Origin: Sinorhizobium sp. BG8
GTDB lineage: Bacteria > Pseudomonadota > Alphaproteobacteria > Rhizobiales > Rhizobiaceae
Direction of reading: 5' to 3'
Assembly (NCBI RefSeq): GCF_016864555.1
Contig: NZ_CP044011.1
Location: 656,001 to 720,000, forward strand
DNA length: 64,000 nt
The notes below the pieces were generated by a model. The model saw only the letters and a list, made by a program, of their open reading frames with translations, was not told where the DNA came from and did not search any database. Below, piece after piece: positions 30,301 to 38,474 of the stretch; position 1 is the first letter of the stretch, and every line of letters starts with the position of its first letter. Made by a program: the position numbers and the translations under genes.

Positions 30301-30570
30301 CGTCGTCGTCCGTCTCCCCGAGTGGCTTGATAACCGGGAGGATGATGGATGTGCCCCGAGCAGGTCGAGGAATTCCGAGCGAAGCACGCGCGCCGAGCGT
30401 CGGGTGGGAACATAGATCGTGACGTCCGCAAGCGAATGAGGATTGCGGGGATCATAGTGGAACCCCTCAACGAGCTTTCCTTCACAGAGGCATTCCGCGA
30501 GCGTTCTGAGAAACGGCAGTCCTGCAGCGATGGTGAAGATGTTGCTTGCAGTGGTGGGGGCCATGGTCAA
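27377..30570 (-). CDS. addB: Double-strand break repair protein AddB, frameshifted near the N-terminus
   Basis: Nuclease and structural partner of AddA. The N-terminus (MTMAPTTASNIFTIAAG, then VTIYVPTRRSARVLRSEFLDLLG) is read from 30570. At 30354-30357 the coding strand has GGGG where GGGGG is needed; after that the frame shifts and the body of about 990 residues continues (MPPAALDMAEPLSG onward). The C-terminal PDDEXK nuclease shows GIADRIDILPDGRADIIDYKTG in two pieces, GIADRIDI and IIDYKTG. With one base restored the protein has 1064 residues. The start overlaps the murU-like stop by 4 bases. Assembly error is the favoured reading. Confidence 0.92.
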
Positions 30571-31298
30571 GCCGCTCCGGCGAATCCATCGATCGCCGCT
30601 TCCGCCGCACCGATCGCCTCCGGCGTGCCGACCGTTATCCAGTGGCCCTCCATCATCAGGCCGTAGAGCCTGCCGGCCGCAATGGCGCGATCGAAGTAGA
30701 TGTTCAGGTTGAAGGCGTCTTTCGGTGCATCGTCCAGAAGCGCCGGCATCATCGCGATCGCCCCGGCATAGACCACGGGACTGCCGGATCCTTCCTGGTA
30801 GCGCGTCAGCCTGCCATCTTCGGCAAGCGAGAAGTCATTGCGCCCGTTGTGGCCGGTGGTATCGGCAAGCGTCACGCACAGGAGTGCCATGTCCATGCGT
30901 TCAGGGTCGAAGTAGCGTGCGAGGCGCTGAAGGTTCGACTGGTCACCGGCGCGGTCCCCGATCCAGAACAGATCGGCGTTCATCACGAAGACGGCCCTCC
31001 GGTCGAGCAGGGATAGGCCTTTTGCGAGACCTCCGCCCGAGTTCATGAGCTCGGACGTCTCGTCGGAAATCAGGATCTCGGGATGGCGGCGCCCAGAGAG
31101 GTGTTCGACCATCTGGTCCGCGAAATGATGCACGTTCACGACCGCCCGCTCCACGCCCGCGGCAGCGAGAGCGTCGAGCGCGTAGTCGATCATCGGCTTT
31201 CCTGAAATTTTCACCAGCGGCTTCGGCATGGTGTTGGTCACCGGACGCAAACGGGTTCCCAGTCCTGCGGCAAGCACCATGGCGTTTTCGATCTTCAT
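30567..31298 (-). CDS. MurU-like nucleotidyltransferase (N-acetylmuramate-1-phosphate uridylyltransferase)
   Basis: A 243-residue NTP-sugar transferase. Its signature is LAAGLGTRLRPVTNTMPKPL; the metal Asp lies in FVMNADLFW. The N-terminal extension to 31484 is not credible; ATG at 31298 (MKIENAMV) is the family start. It follows the TsaE-AmgK fusion by 26 bases. AmgK and MurU are known partners in a cell-wall recycling route that turns MurNAc into UDP-MurNAc, so the pairing supports the MurU call. The alternative is a mannose-1-phosphate guanylyltransferase-like enzyme. Confidence 0.85.
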   Translation of the reverse strand: MKIENAMVLAAGLGTRLRPVTNTMPKPLVKISGKPMIDYALDALAAAGVERAVVNVHHFADQMVEHLSGRRHPEILISDETSELMNSGGGLAKGLSLLDRRAVFVMNADLFWIGDRAGDQSNLQRLARYFDPERMDMALLCVTLADTTGHNGRNDFSLAEDGRLTRYQEGSGSPVVYAGAIAMMPALLDDAPKDAFNLNIYFDRAIAAGRLYGLMMEGHWITVGTPEAIGAAEAAIDGFAGAA

Positions 31299-31324
31299 GC
31301 GGGCTATCGTCCTTCCGATTCGGA

Positions 31325-32812
31325 TCAGAGGATTCCAGCCTTTATGCACCACGTGCGCAAGGGGGCGAGCGCAGGATGAGAGAGTGCGGTTTCCAGATAG
31401 GCGAAGGTGCGCGGCATGTGTTTCATGTAGCCGGGCTTGCCGTCCCGCTGCATCAGGCGGACCCAGATGCCGGCGAGCTTGCAATTGCGCTGCGCTGCCA
31501 TGACGTGCCAGTCGGCGAGAAAACGGACCTCATCGAAGGGCCCGGCTCCTGCGCGCAGCGCCGAATAATGCGCCATCATCGCGCTGGATAGACCCGCTGG
31601 AATGTCGACGCGGGCGTCCTGGACCAGCGAAGCGACGTCATAGGCCGTGGGTCCGATCATGGCGTCCTGGAAGTCGATGATGCCGACACGGTCGATGCCC
31701 TGTCGATCCGGCCTCCAGATGATGTTCGGAGAATGGAAGTCTCTCAGGAGCAGATTGTGCTCCGCCGATTGCAGTTCACCGATCAGATCGTCCCAGATCG
31801 CGCGATACTCGGAGCGTTCGGTATCGCTTGCCGCCGACCCGCGCTTCCAGGGCAGGTACCAGTCGGTCAGCAGGCTCACTTCGATCTGCATCGCGTCGCG
31901 ATCGAAGTCCGGAACCCGGTGGACCACCCCGTCACCGACGGCGAACTCACGTTCGAGAGACAACCCATGCAGTCGCGCAAGGCAGGCGACGCTTTCGAGA
32001 TAACGCTCGGGAATTGGATTTCCGTCGCTGTCGAGCACGCTTCCGCCTCCGAGGTCCTCGATCAGCAGAATGCCCTTGTCAAGATCCACTTCGATAATGG
32101 CCGGTGTCGCGAAACCCTGGTGCTTGAGATGGCGCGCAATCGCGACGAAGGGAATGACGTCTTCGGCGATATGGGCGATCTGCTGATAGTATTTTCCATC
32201 CTGGATGATCGGACCCGGAGTATGGCGGGGCGAATCCATCAGAACAAATCGCTCGTCACCGGCATAGACATGCTCATAGGCCCGCACGGATGCGTCGCCA
32301 GTCAGGTGTGCTCGCTCGGCATGCGGATAGCCGCTTTCACTGAGAAACAGCCGGATATCGAGCGTGCGCTGGATGCGCCGCGCCAGCGCCGCACCTCCGA
32401 AGATTTCGACGCGCCGGCCTTCGTTTTCGTGGCTGAACCGAAGGGTGACGTGGCTGTCCGGGAGATAGTCCTCGATCTTTTCCGGCCACTCGACGAGGCA
32501 GATGCCCTCGGAAAGCGCCTCTTCGAAGCCGAGTTCGTCAAGCTCCGCCGCATCGGCGATACGATAGAGATCGAAATGCGCGACGGGTACGCGCAGCCCG
32601 TAGGTCTGCACCAGGGTAAATGTCGGGCTCGGGACCTCGAGCGTATCGTCCGATGCCATGGCGCGTATGAGCGCGCGCGCGAACGTCGATTTTCCCGCCC
32701 CCAGATCGCCGGAAAGGGCGATGCAGTCGCCGGGCCGCACCGCAAGCGCCATATCGGCGCCGAGCCGGATCGTATCGGCTTCGCCCTGAAGGAATAACGG
32801 TTCGAGCTTCAT
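31325..32812 (-). CDS. Fused TsaE (tRNA t6A synthesis ATPase) and AmgK-like sugar kinase
   Basis: A 495-residue two-domain protein. Residues 1 to about 155 are TsaE: Walker A GDLGAGKSTFARAL, PSPTFTLVQ and AHFDLYRI, the ATPase needed for N6-threonylcarbamoyladenosine in tRNA. Residues about 165-495 are an aminoglycoside-phosphotransferase fold: LLRDFHSPNIIW is the catalytic loop and VGIIDFQDAMIGP the metal loop. This kinase branch includes AmgK, the anomeric MurNAc/GlcNAc kinase. The gene has no internal stop or start that would split it. Its neighbours are divL upstream and murU downstream. Confidence 0.9.
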   Translation of the reverse strand: MKLEPLFLQGEADTIRLGADMALAVRPGDCIALSGDLGAGKSTFARALIRAMASDDTLEVPSPTFTLVQTYGLRVPVAHFDLYRIADAAELDELGFEEALSEGICLVEWPEKIEDYLPDSHVTLRFSHENEGRRVEIFGGAALARRIQRTLDIRLFLSESGYPHAERAHLTGDASVRAYEHVYAGDERFVLMDSPRHTPGPIIQDGKYYQQIAHIAEDVIPFVAIARHLKHQGFATPAIIEVDLDKGILLIEDLGGGSVLDSDGNPIPERYLESVACLARLHGLSLEREFAVGDGVVHRVPDFDRDAMQIEVSLLTDWYLPWKRGSAASDTERSEYRAIWDDLIGELQSAEHNLLLRDFHSPNIIWRPDRQGIDRVGIIDFQDAMIGPTAYDVASLVQDARVDIPAGLSSAMMAHYSALRAGAGPFDEVRFLADWHVMAAQRNCKLAGIWVRLMQRDGKPGYMKHMPRTFAYLETALSHPALAPLRTWCIKAGIL

Positions 32813-32828
32813 CGCACGGATACCCCGA

Positions 32829-35351
32829 TTACTCGGCGGCCACCACGGTCGGCAGCATTGCGGACGGAATACGGCAGGTCACGTCAGTACCGGTGCCCTC
32901 TCGGCTGTCGATCGTGACAGTGCCGTTGTGGAGGCTCACGAAACTTTCGACAATCGACAGGCCAAGCCCTGCTCCCCCGTGGCGGCCATGGCTTTCGAAG
33001 CGGTCGAAGACGCTCTGGAGAACCTCCTGGGGAATGCCGGGACCGCTATCCGAGACGGTGAAGGCAAGATCGTTGTCCGGTTCGCGCCAGCATTTCAGGC
33101 GGATCGTGCTGCCTTCAGCAGAAAAGTTGGCGGCATTGCTCAAAAGCTTGATCAGGATCTGCTTCAGGCGCTGCTGATCGGCGACGATCGTGCCGAGGGA
33201 ATCCGGAGCGATGATCTGCAGCGTGACATGGCTTTCCTGCAGACGATCGGAGAACTGCATGGCGACGTCGTCCAGGAGATCGGTAAGATTGATCTCGCTG
33301 AAATCCAGTTCCATGATGCCGGCATCTACGGTCGCGAGGTCGAGGATGTCGTTGACGATGGTGAGAAGCACGGCCGAAGAGGTGGCGATATGGTCGACAT
33401 ATTCGGCCTGCCGATCGGAGAGTTCGCCCATCGTCGGCGTTTTCAGAAGCTCGGCAAAGCCGATAATATTGGTCAACGGCGAGCGGAGTTCATAGGAGAC
33501 GTGCTGAACGAAATCGTTCTTCAGTGCGTCCGCCTTGCGTAGCGCTTCGTTCTTGTCCGTCAGAGCGCGCTCGACACGCACGCTATCGGTGATGTTGACG
33601 AAGGTCAGCATGGTCTGGGCATTCGACAACGGGATCACCGCGAAATCGAGCACCAGTCCGGTTCGCAGCTCCAGGACGCCCTGGCATGAGGGGCGGGCGT
33701 CGTCAAAGCTCGTAATGATGTCCGCGAAACGTTTCCAGCCGTCCGGCCTGTCATAGGAGGCGAGGCACGCGTTCTCGATCGCTCGAATATGCGTGCCGGG
33801 TTTGGCCTCGGCCTCGGTTATGCCCCAGAGCGCACGGAAGGCGGGGTTCGAAAGCTGGATCTGCCCGTTCGGGCTGAACACGGCCACACCCTCGGAGAGA
33901 TGGTCGATCGTCTCATCCTGCACGCGAACCAAGGTGTTGTATCGCGTTTCGAGATCCACCTGTTCGGTTAGGTTCTCGAACACCCAGGTTGCGCCGCCTT
34001 GCGGACGCGCGGTCGCGAAAACGCGCAGTGTCTGGCCATTCGGCAGATGCCAGAGGTCGGACTGGGTATCGATAGCACGATAGACGGCGAGCGCATTCTC
34101 TTTCCACTGCTTCCAGTTGAGCTGTTCCGGAAGCTTGCCCGCAGCCCGCAGGCGATCGAGAAGTTCGCCATTTCCCGGGCGGCTCTCAAGGAATGCGGTG
34201 TCGACTTCCCACATGCGTTGGAAAGCCTGGTTGTAGAACTGAAGTCGCTGACCGCCATCGAAGATGGCAACGGGTGTCGCCAGGTGTTCGAGTGTTTCGG
34301 CCTGGCTTTTCAGCGTCCGGTTGAGTTCCTCGCGTACAGTCTCGATGTCGGAAATGTTGACGGCTATTCCGGCCGTGCCCGCGGGCCGCCTTGCCTCCAC
34401 CACATCGAAAAAGCTGCGGCTTCCGCGCACGACCGTGGATACCTTGTCCCTGAACGGATGCTCGAAGGTGATCGACGCGCGGATCTTCTCCCGGGCTATC
34501 GTCGGGAGGAGTTCCCGCTTCTCCTGGATGGCCCGCTCGGCTCCTGAAGCTTCCACTGCATCGGCATAGGCCGCATTGACCCAGACCAGAGTGCCGTCCG
34601 CCGAACGTTGCCACACGGGCAGGTCCACCGCATCGAGAAGGCCGTGGAGCGTCGAAAGCGACGCCGCCAGGCGGTCGCGGGCAAGTGCAAGCTCTGCTGC
34701 CTCGGCTCTCAGGTTGGTGAGGGCGATGAACCGCACGAACGCCTGTCCGCCCGAAACGCGTCCCTGGGCTTCGAGAGCCTCGTTGCGCGCCGTTTCTACA
34801 ACGATGTCGAAGCTCTGGGCGTGCGAGCGCAGCCTTTCGATGCAGCGCTCGACCTCGGCAGCAGAACCCGGCTTCAGCCAGCGCCCAAACGCCAGGAAAT
34901 CACGATCGTCCTGCGGCGCTCCCGTCTCTGCGGGCAATTCGCCCAGAAGCTCCGGTTTCTGCGACAACCGGTCCCAGATGACGATCCGCCTGTTCTTGTC
35001 TCCGACCAGCGCCTGTAGCCGCGAAAGTCCGTGTTTTGCATCCGAAAGGGCCGCGCGCAGCTCGCCGTTTTCCTGTTCCATCTGCCCACGCTGGCGGATC
35101 ATCCAGATCGCGGAGAACATGGCGGCGGATACCACGCCGAGGAGCACTGCGAAGGTGACGATCTCGGACGAAGCCAGATGCGGCATCGGCCGCACAGACT
35201 GATCGAGTGCGAAGGCCGGAGCCGAAATCGCTGAAAGTGCGGTTCCCGTGGCCAGAAGGCGCAGGAAATTGGTTACTCGGCGCCTGAAGCTCGGACGACC
35301 CGGCGCAGCGAATTGCATTGCATTCTCGTAAATTTTCTTATCTCCAGACAT
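32829..35351 (-). CDS. divL: DivL-like PAS sensor pseudokinase with Tyr in place of the phosphoacceptor His
   Basis: Membrane-bound, PAS-rich kinase-like protein of about 840 residues. It begins with two hydrophobic segments (SAISAPAFA region and IVTFAVLLGVVSAAMF), then a coiled region and several PAS domains. The H-box reads FVQHVSYELRSPLTN: the usual phosphoacceptor His is Tyr (codon 33492-33494, about residue 620). The ATP-binding lid is kept (LLSNAANFS, SDSGPGIP, GGAGLGLSIV). This combination is the mark of DivL, which controls CckA in the alphaproteobacterial cell cycle. The start is uncertain: Mets at 35351 and 35396 are both possible; I use 35351. Confidence 0.88.
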   Translation of the reverse strand: MSGDKKIYENAMQFAAPGRPSFRRRVTNFLRLLATGTALSAISAPAFALDQSVRPMPHLASSEIVTFAVLLGVVSAAMFSAIWMIRQRGQMEQENGELRAALSDAKHGLSRLQALVGDKNRRIVIWDRLSQKPELLGELPAETGAPQDDRDFLAFGRWLKPGSAAEVERCIERLRSHAQSFDIVVETARNEALEAQGRVSGGQAFVRFIALTNLRAEAAELALARDRLAASLSTLHGLLDAVDLPVWQRSADGTLVWVNAAYADAVEASGAERAIQEKRELLPTIAREKIRASITFEHPFRDKVSTVVRGSRSFFDVVEARRPAGTAGIAVNISDIETVREELNRTLKSQAETLEHLATPVAIFDGGQRLQFYNQAFQRMWEVDTAFLESRPGNGELLDRLRAAGKLPEQLNWKQWKENALAVYRAIDTQSDLWHLPNGQTLRVFATARPQGGATWVFENLTEQVDLETRYNTLVRVQDETIDHLSEGVAVFSPNGQIQLSNPAFRALWGITEAEAKPGTHIRAIENACLASYDRPDGWKRFADIITSFDDARPSCQGVLELRTGLVLDFAVIPLSNAQTMLTFVNITDSVRVERALTDKNEALRKADALKNDFVQHVSYELRSPLTNIIGFAELLKTPTMGELSDRQAEYVDHIATSSAVLLTIVNDILDLATVDAGIMELDFSEINLTDLLDDVAMQFSDRLQESHVTLQIIAPDSLGTIVADQQRLKQILIKLLSNAANFSAEGSTIRLKCWREPDNDLAFTVSDSGPGIPQEVLQSVFDRFESHGRHGGAGLGLSIVESFVSLHNGTVTIDSREGTGTDVTCRIPSAMLPTVVAAE

Positions 35352-35535
35352 GCTGGAGCCCTGCCTCGGCAGGCCTCGTTTTGTATGTGACATCATCCCC
35401 GGTATGTCTCCGACTATTTGCCGCCTGATCGACAAGACATCCCATTCGCTGCGCATCGTCCGCACCTGCGCTGCGAATCATGTCTGAAAACAATACTTGC
35501 TTCGGGAATCGCCGGGAAGGGTGGCCTCCAAATAA

Positions 35536-35567
35536 AGAGGCCGCGTCTTGTCAAGAGCGCGGCCTCT
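35536..35567 (-). terminator. Rho-independent terminator of ahcY
   Basis: GC-rich stem AGAGGCCGCG (35536-35545) pairing with CGCGGCCTCT (35558-35567), extended by TCTTG/CAAGA. On the minus strand it is followed by TTTATTT. It lies 27 bases after the ahcY stop. Confidence 0.85.
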
Positions 35568-35593
35568 AGATGTTGTGGAAAATTCAGACGTGG

Positions 35594-36994
35594 TTAATAT
35601 CTGTAGTGTTCGGCCTTGTACGGCCCCGTCGTCGTCACGCCAATATAGCCGGCCTGCTCCTCGGAGAGTTCGGTGAGCTTGGCGCCGAGCTTGGCGAGGT
35701 GCAGTCGGGCAACCTTCTCGTCGAGCTGCTTGGGCAGGACGTAGACCTCGTTCTTGTAGGCGTCGCCCTTGGTGTAGAGCTCGATCTGGGCCAGGACCTG
35801 GTTCGAGAACGACGCGGACATCACGAAGGACGGGTGGCCGGTAGCGTTGCCGAGGTTCAGCAGGCGACCTTCCGAGAGAAGGATCATGCGGTTGCCCTTC
35901 GGGAACTCGATCATGTCGACCTGCGGCTTGATGTTCGTCCACTTGAGGTTACGCAGCGAAGCGACCTGGATCTCGTTGTCGAAGTGGCCGATGTTGCCGA
36001 CGATCGCCATGTCTTTCATCTCGCGCATGTGCTCGATGCGGATGACGTCCTTGTTGCCGGTCGTGGTGATGAAGATGTCAGCGGAGGAGACGACGTCCTC
36101 GAGCTGCACGACTTCAAAGCCGTCCATTGCGGCCTGCAGGGCGCAGATCGGGTCGATTTCCGTGACCTTCACGCGGGCGCCGGCGCCACGCAGCGAGGCT
36201 GCCGAACCCTTGCCGACGTCACCGTAACCGCAGACGACGGCGACCTTGCCGGCCATCATGACGTCGGTGCCGCGGCGGATGCCGTCGACCAGCGATTCCT
36301 TGCAGCCGTACTTGTTATCGAACTTCGACTTGGTGACGCTATCGTTGACGTTGATCGCCGGGAAGGGCAGCAGGCCCTTCTGCTGGAGCTGGTAGAGACG
36401 ATTGACGCCGGTGGTCGTTTCCTCGGTCACGCCCTGGATGGCTTCGCGCTGCTTGGTGAACCAGCCCGGGGTTGCGGCAAGGCGCTTCTTGATCTGGGCG
36501 AAGAGGATCTCTTCTTCTTCCGAGCCCGGGTTCGTCAGCACGTTTTCGCCGGCTTCGGCGCGGGCGCCAAGCAGGATGTACATGGTCGCGTCGCCACCAT
36601 CGTCGAGGATCATGTTGGAGAGACCGCCATCGGTCCACTGGAAGATCTTGTCGGTGTATTCCCAGTATTCCGTCAGCGTTTCACCCTTTACGGCGTAGAC
36701 CGGGATGCCGGCGGCGGCGATTGCAGCTGCTGCGTGGTCCTGCGTGGAGAAGATGTTACACGAAGCCCAGCGCACTTCCGCACCCAGAGCCACCAGAGTC
36801 TCGATCAGCACTGCTGTCTGGATGGTCATGTGGAGCGAACCGGTAATGCGGGCGCCCTTCAGCGGCTTTGCCGCGCCGAACTCTTCCCTGCAGGCCATCA
36901 GGCCGGGCATTTCCGTTTCGGCGATGTTGATTTCCTTGCGACCGAAGTCTGCAAGCCCGATGTCCGCGACGTGATAGTCCTTGGTGGTGCTCAT
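35594..36994 (-). CDS. ahcY: S-adenosylhomocysteinase
   Basis: NAD-dependent enzyme of 466 residues that splits S-adenosylhomocysteine into adenosine and homocysteine, keeping methylation reactions running. Motifs: [29 protein letters not shown] and the NAD fold [13 protein letters not shown], ending in the C-terminal [10 protein letters not shown]. Start at 36994 (MSTTKDYH) with GGAG upstream. It is a separate unit with its own terminator. A striking repeat of TCTTTATATC half-sites lies about 135 bases before the start, which suggests control by a methionine-cycle regulator. Confidence 0.97.
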   Translation of the reverse strand: MSTTKDYHVADIGLADFGRKEINIAETEMPGLMACREEFGAAKPLKGARITGSLHMTIQTAVLIETLVALGAEVRWASCNIFSTQDHAAAAIAAAGIPVYAVKGETLTEYWEYTDKIFQWTDGGLSNMILDDGGDATMYILLGARAEAGENVLTNPGSEEEEILFAQIKKRLAATPGWFTKQREAIQGVTEETTTGVNRLYQLQQKGLLPFPAINVNDSVTKSKFDNKYGCKESLVDGIRRGTDVMMAGKVAVVCGYGDVGKGSAASLRGAGARVKVTEIDPICALQAAMDGFEVVQLEDVVSSADIFITTTGNKDVIRIEHMREMKDMAIVGNIGHFDNEIQVASLRNLKWTNIKPQVDMIEFPKGNRMILLSEGRLLNLGNATGHPSFVMSASFSNQVLAQIELYTKGDAYKNEVYVLPKQLDEKVARLHLAKLGAKLTELSEEQAGYIGVTTTGPYKAEHYRY

Positions 36995-37126
36995 GCGTTT
37001 CTCCACGGTGAATTGATCCTGTGCCGATAACGTCCGACGGACGCGCGACGAACACCGGCGTTGGCCAGCAGCTCGAGTTGGCAGGTTGGGGATCGTGTAG
37101 CAGGAAACCGGGAGTGGAGCAACCTT

Positions 37127-37156
37127 GATATAAAGAAGTCTTTATATCTTTATATC
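37127..37156. promoter_or_regulatory. Candidate operator upstream of ahcY (three TCTTTATATC half-sites)
   Basis: GATATAAAGA (37127-37136), 2 bases, then its exact complement TCTTTATATC (37139-37148). A third copy of TCTTTATATC overlaps at 37147-37156. It starts 9 bases past the ptsH stop and is the most AT-rich patch in this intergenic region. Dyads of this kind suit an ArsR- or SahR-like regulator; the protein is not identified. Confidence 0.6.
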
Positions 37157-37165
37157 GCTCAAATT

Positions 37166-37437
37166 CTACATTTCTTCGCCGAACCGGTCGGCAATCAGGC
37201 GGTCCAGCGCATCCAGGGCCTGGGGGCTTCCGCGCCGCTCGCGGTCACGAGCACAGTGCAGCCGGGGCTTGCCGCCAGCATCATGAGGCCCATGATAGAG
37301 GTTCCGCCAACAGTCATTCCGTCCTTGGTAACGGTGACCTCAGCATCGAAGCCTTCGACCGTCTGCACGAATTTCGCCGAGGCGCGCGCATGAAGACCAC
37401 GCTTGTTGATGATCAGCAGCTCTTTCGAATGGTTCAT
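37166..37437 (-). CDS. ptsH: Phosphocarrier protein HPr, frameshifted near the C-terminus
   Basis: Small PTS phosphocarrier. The active His is in KRGLHARASAKF and the regulatory Ser, target of HprK, in VGGTSIMGLMML. Read literally the frame ends at 37195 with an odd tail (RPWMRWTA). Adding one G to GGGGG at 37222-37226 on the plus strand restores a normal end (QALDALDRLIADRFGEEM) that stops at 37166, 90 residues in all. It follows the EIIA gene by 18 bases. The literal shorter product would lose the last helix; an assembly error is favoured. Confidence 0.92.
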
Positions 37438-37455
37438 GGGTTGAAGGTCGATCTC

Positions 37456-37857
37456 TTACTTGCCGCTCAGCACGCGGCTCGCCACGTTAATATACTTCCG
37501 GCCGGCTTCCGAGGCTTCGACGAGCGCCCTGTCCATGTCGTTGTCGCCCCTCACACCCGCGAGCTTGATCAGCATCGGCAGGTTGACCCCGGCAATAACT
37601 TCAATCCTGCCGTCGGCCATGACCGAAATCGCAAGATTTGACGGTGTGCCGCCGAACATGTCGGTGAGGATGATCACCCCGTTGCCTTCGTCGGCACGAA
37701 TGACCGCTTCCAGGATGTCCTGGCGACGCTGGTCCATGTCGTCTTCGGCGCCAATGCAGACGGTTTCGATCGCTTTCTGCGGACCTACGACATGCTCCAG
37801 GGCATGTCGGAACTCTTCCGCCAGCTTGCCATGGGTGACAAGCACCAGTCCGATCAT
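37456..37857 (-). CDS. manX: PTS EIIA component, mannose family (regulatory)
   Basis: A 133-residue EIIA of the Man family. The phosphoacceptor His is in IGLVLVTHGKLAEEF and a second family motif is ILTDMFGGTPSNLA. Start at 37857 (MIGLVLV); an in-frame Met at 37971 would extend into the hprK gap without support. There is no EIIB, EIIC or EIID here, so with HPr and HprK it forms a permease-free regulatory PTS branch, as known in alphaproteobacteria. Confidence 0.92.
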   Translation of the reverse strand: MIGLVLVTHGKLAEEFRHALEHVVGPQKAIETVCIGAEDDMDQRRQDILEAVIRADEGNGVIILTDMFGGTPSNLAISVMADGRIEVIAGVNLPMLIKLAGVRGDNDMDRALVEASEAGRKYINVASRVLSGK

Positions 37858-38007
37858 AGGTAGTTGCTCCAATTTCCCGGCATGAGTCGGTCGCCAATAC
37901 CGCAATGCCGCAAAGACGTCCACCGCTGGGGTCGTCATCATGTCAATGAAAAGGCCGAGTGCAAGCCCCAAATTGTCGATTTTGCCTTTCCGGCCAGGGT
38001 TGCACCC

Positions 38008-38463
38008 CTAACAACCGTGAAGTTCAGGGGCGATGGTCGTCAAAATGTCGAACGGGTCGCTGCCTGCGTGGAGCGGCAGCCGGCTCGCAGGCAGGAAATG
38101 GCCGGGAAGAACCTCATGCGTCTCGTTCTCCGGCGCCATGCGTTCGCATTCCGACGGCTGGACGATGAGAATTGCCCGATGAAGGAGAGCGCAGGGAATG
38201 CTCTTCACTGAGAATATTCCGGCACCGCGAATTTCGGCCAATCCGGCGATTGCCGGAGGAGGGCGGCCAACAACCCGGGTATTCACAATCGACAGCATCA
38301 CCTGGTCGTCCGAGATCAGCGCCGCGTAGTTGCCGCGCGCGCGAGACCGCTTGATGCAGTGCAGGGCAACCGAAGTCTTTCCTGCCCCTGACTGTCCGAA
38401 GAATATCAGTCCGGTCGTCCCGATCACGATAGCCGTTGCATGGACGTTGACCGGCCGGAACAT
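38008..38463 (-). CDS. hprK: HPr kinase/phosphorylase, short form
   Basis: A 151-residue kinase that phosphorylates HPr on Ser. It has the Walker A IFFGQSGAGKTSVAL and the catalytic Asp in LISDDQVML. The N-terminal domain of Firmicute HprK is absent; such short forms are usual in Rhizobiales. Start at 38463 (MFRPVNVHATAIV), 11 bases after chvG. The gene order chvI-chvG-hprK-EIIA-HPr is conserved in rhizobia and links envelope and carbon signals. Confidence 0.92.
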   Translation of the reverse strand: MFRPVNVHATAIVIGTTGLIFFGQSGAGKTSVALHCIKRSRARGNYAALISDDQVMLSIVNTRVVGRPPPAIAGLAEIRGAGIFSVKSIPCALLHRAILIVQPSECERMAPENETHEVLPGHFLPASRLPLHAGSDPFDILTTIAPELHGC

Positions 38464-38474
38464 CGCGGGATCTC

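Noticed and set aside
35570..37030. Open frame of 486 codons antisense to ahcY
   Set aside because: A shadow of the strongly biased codons of ahcY.
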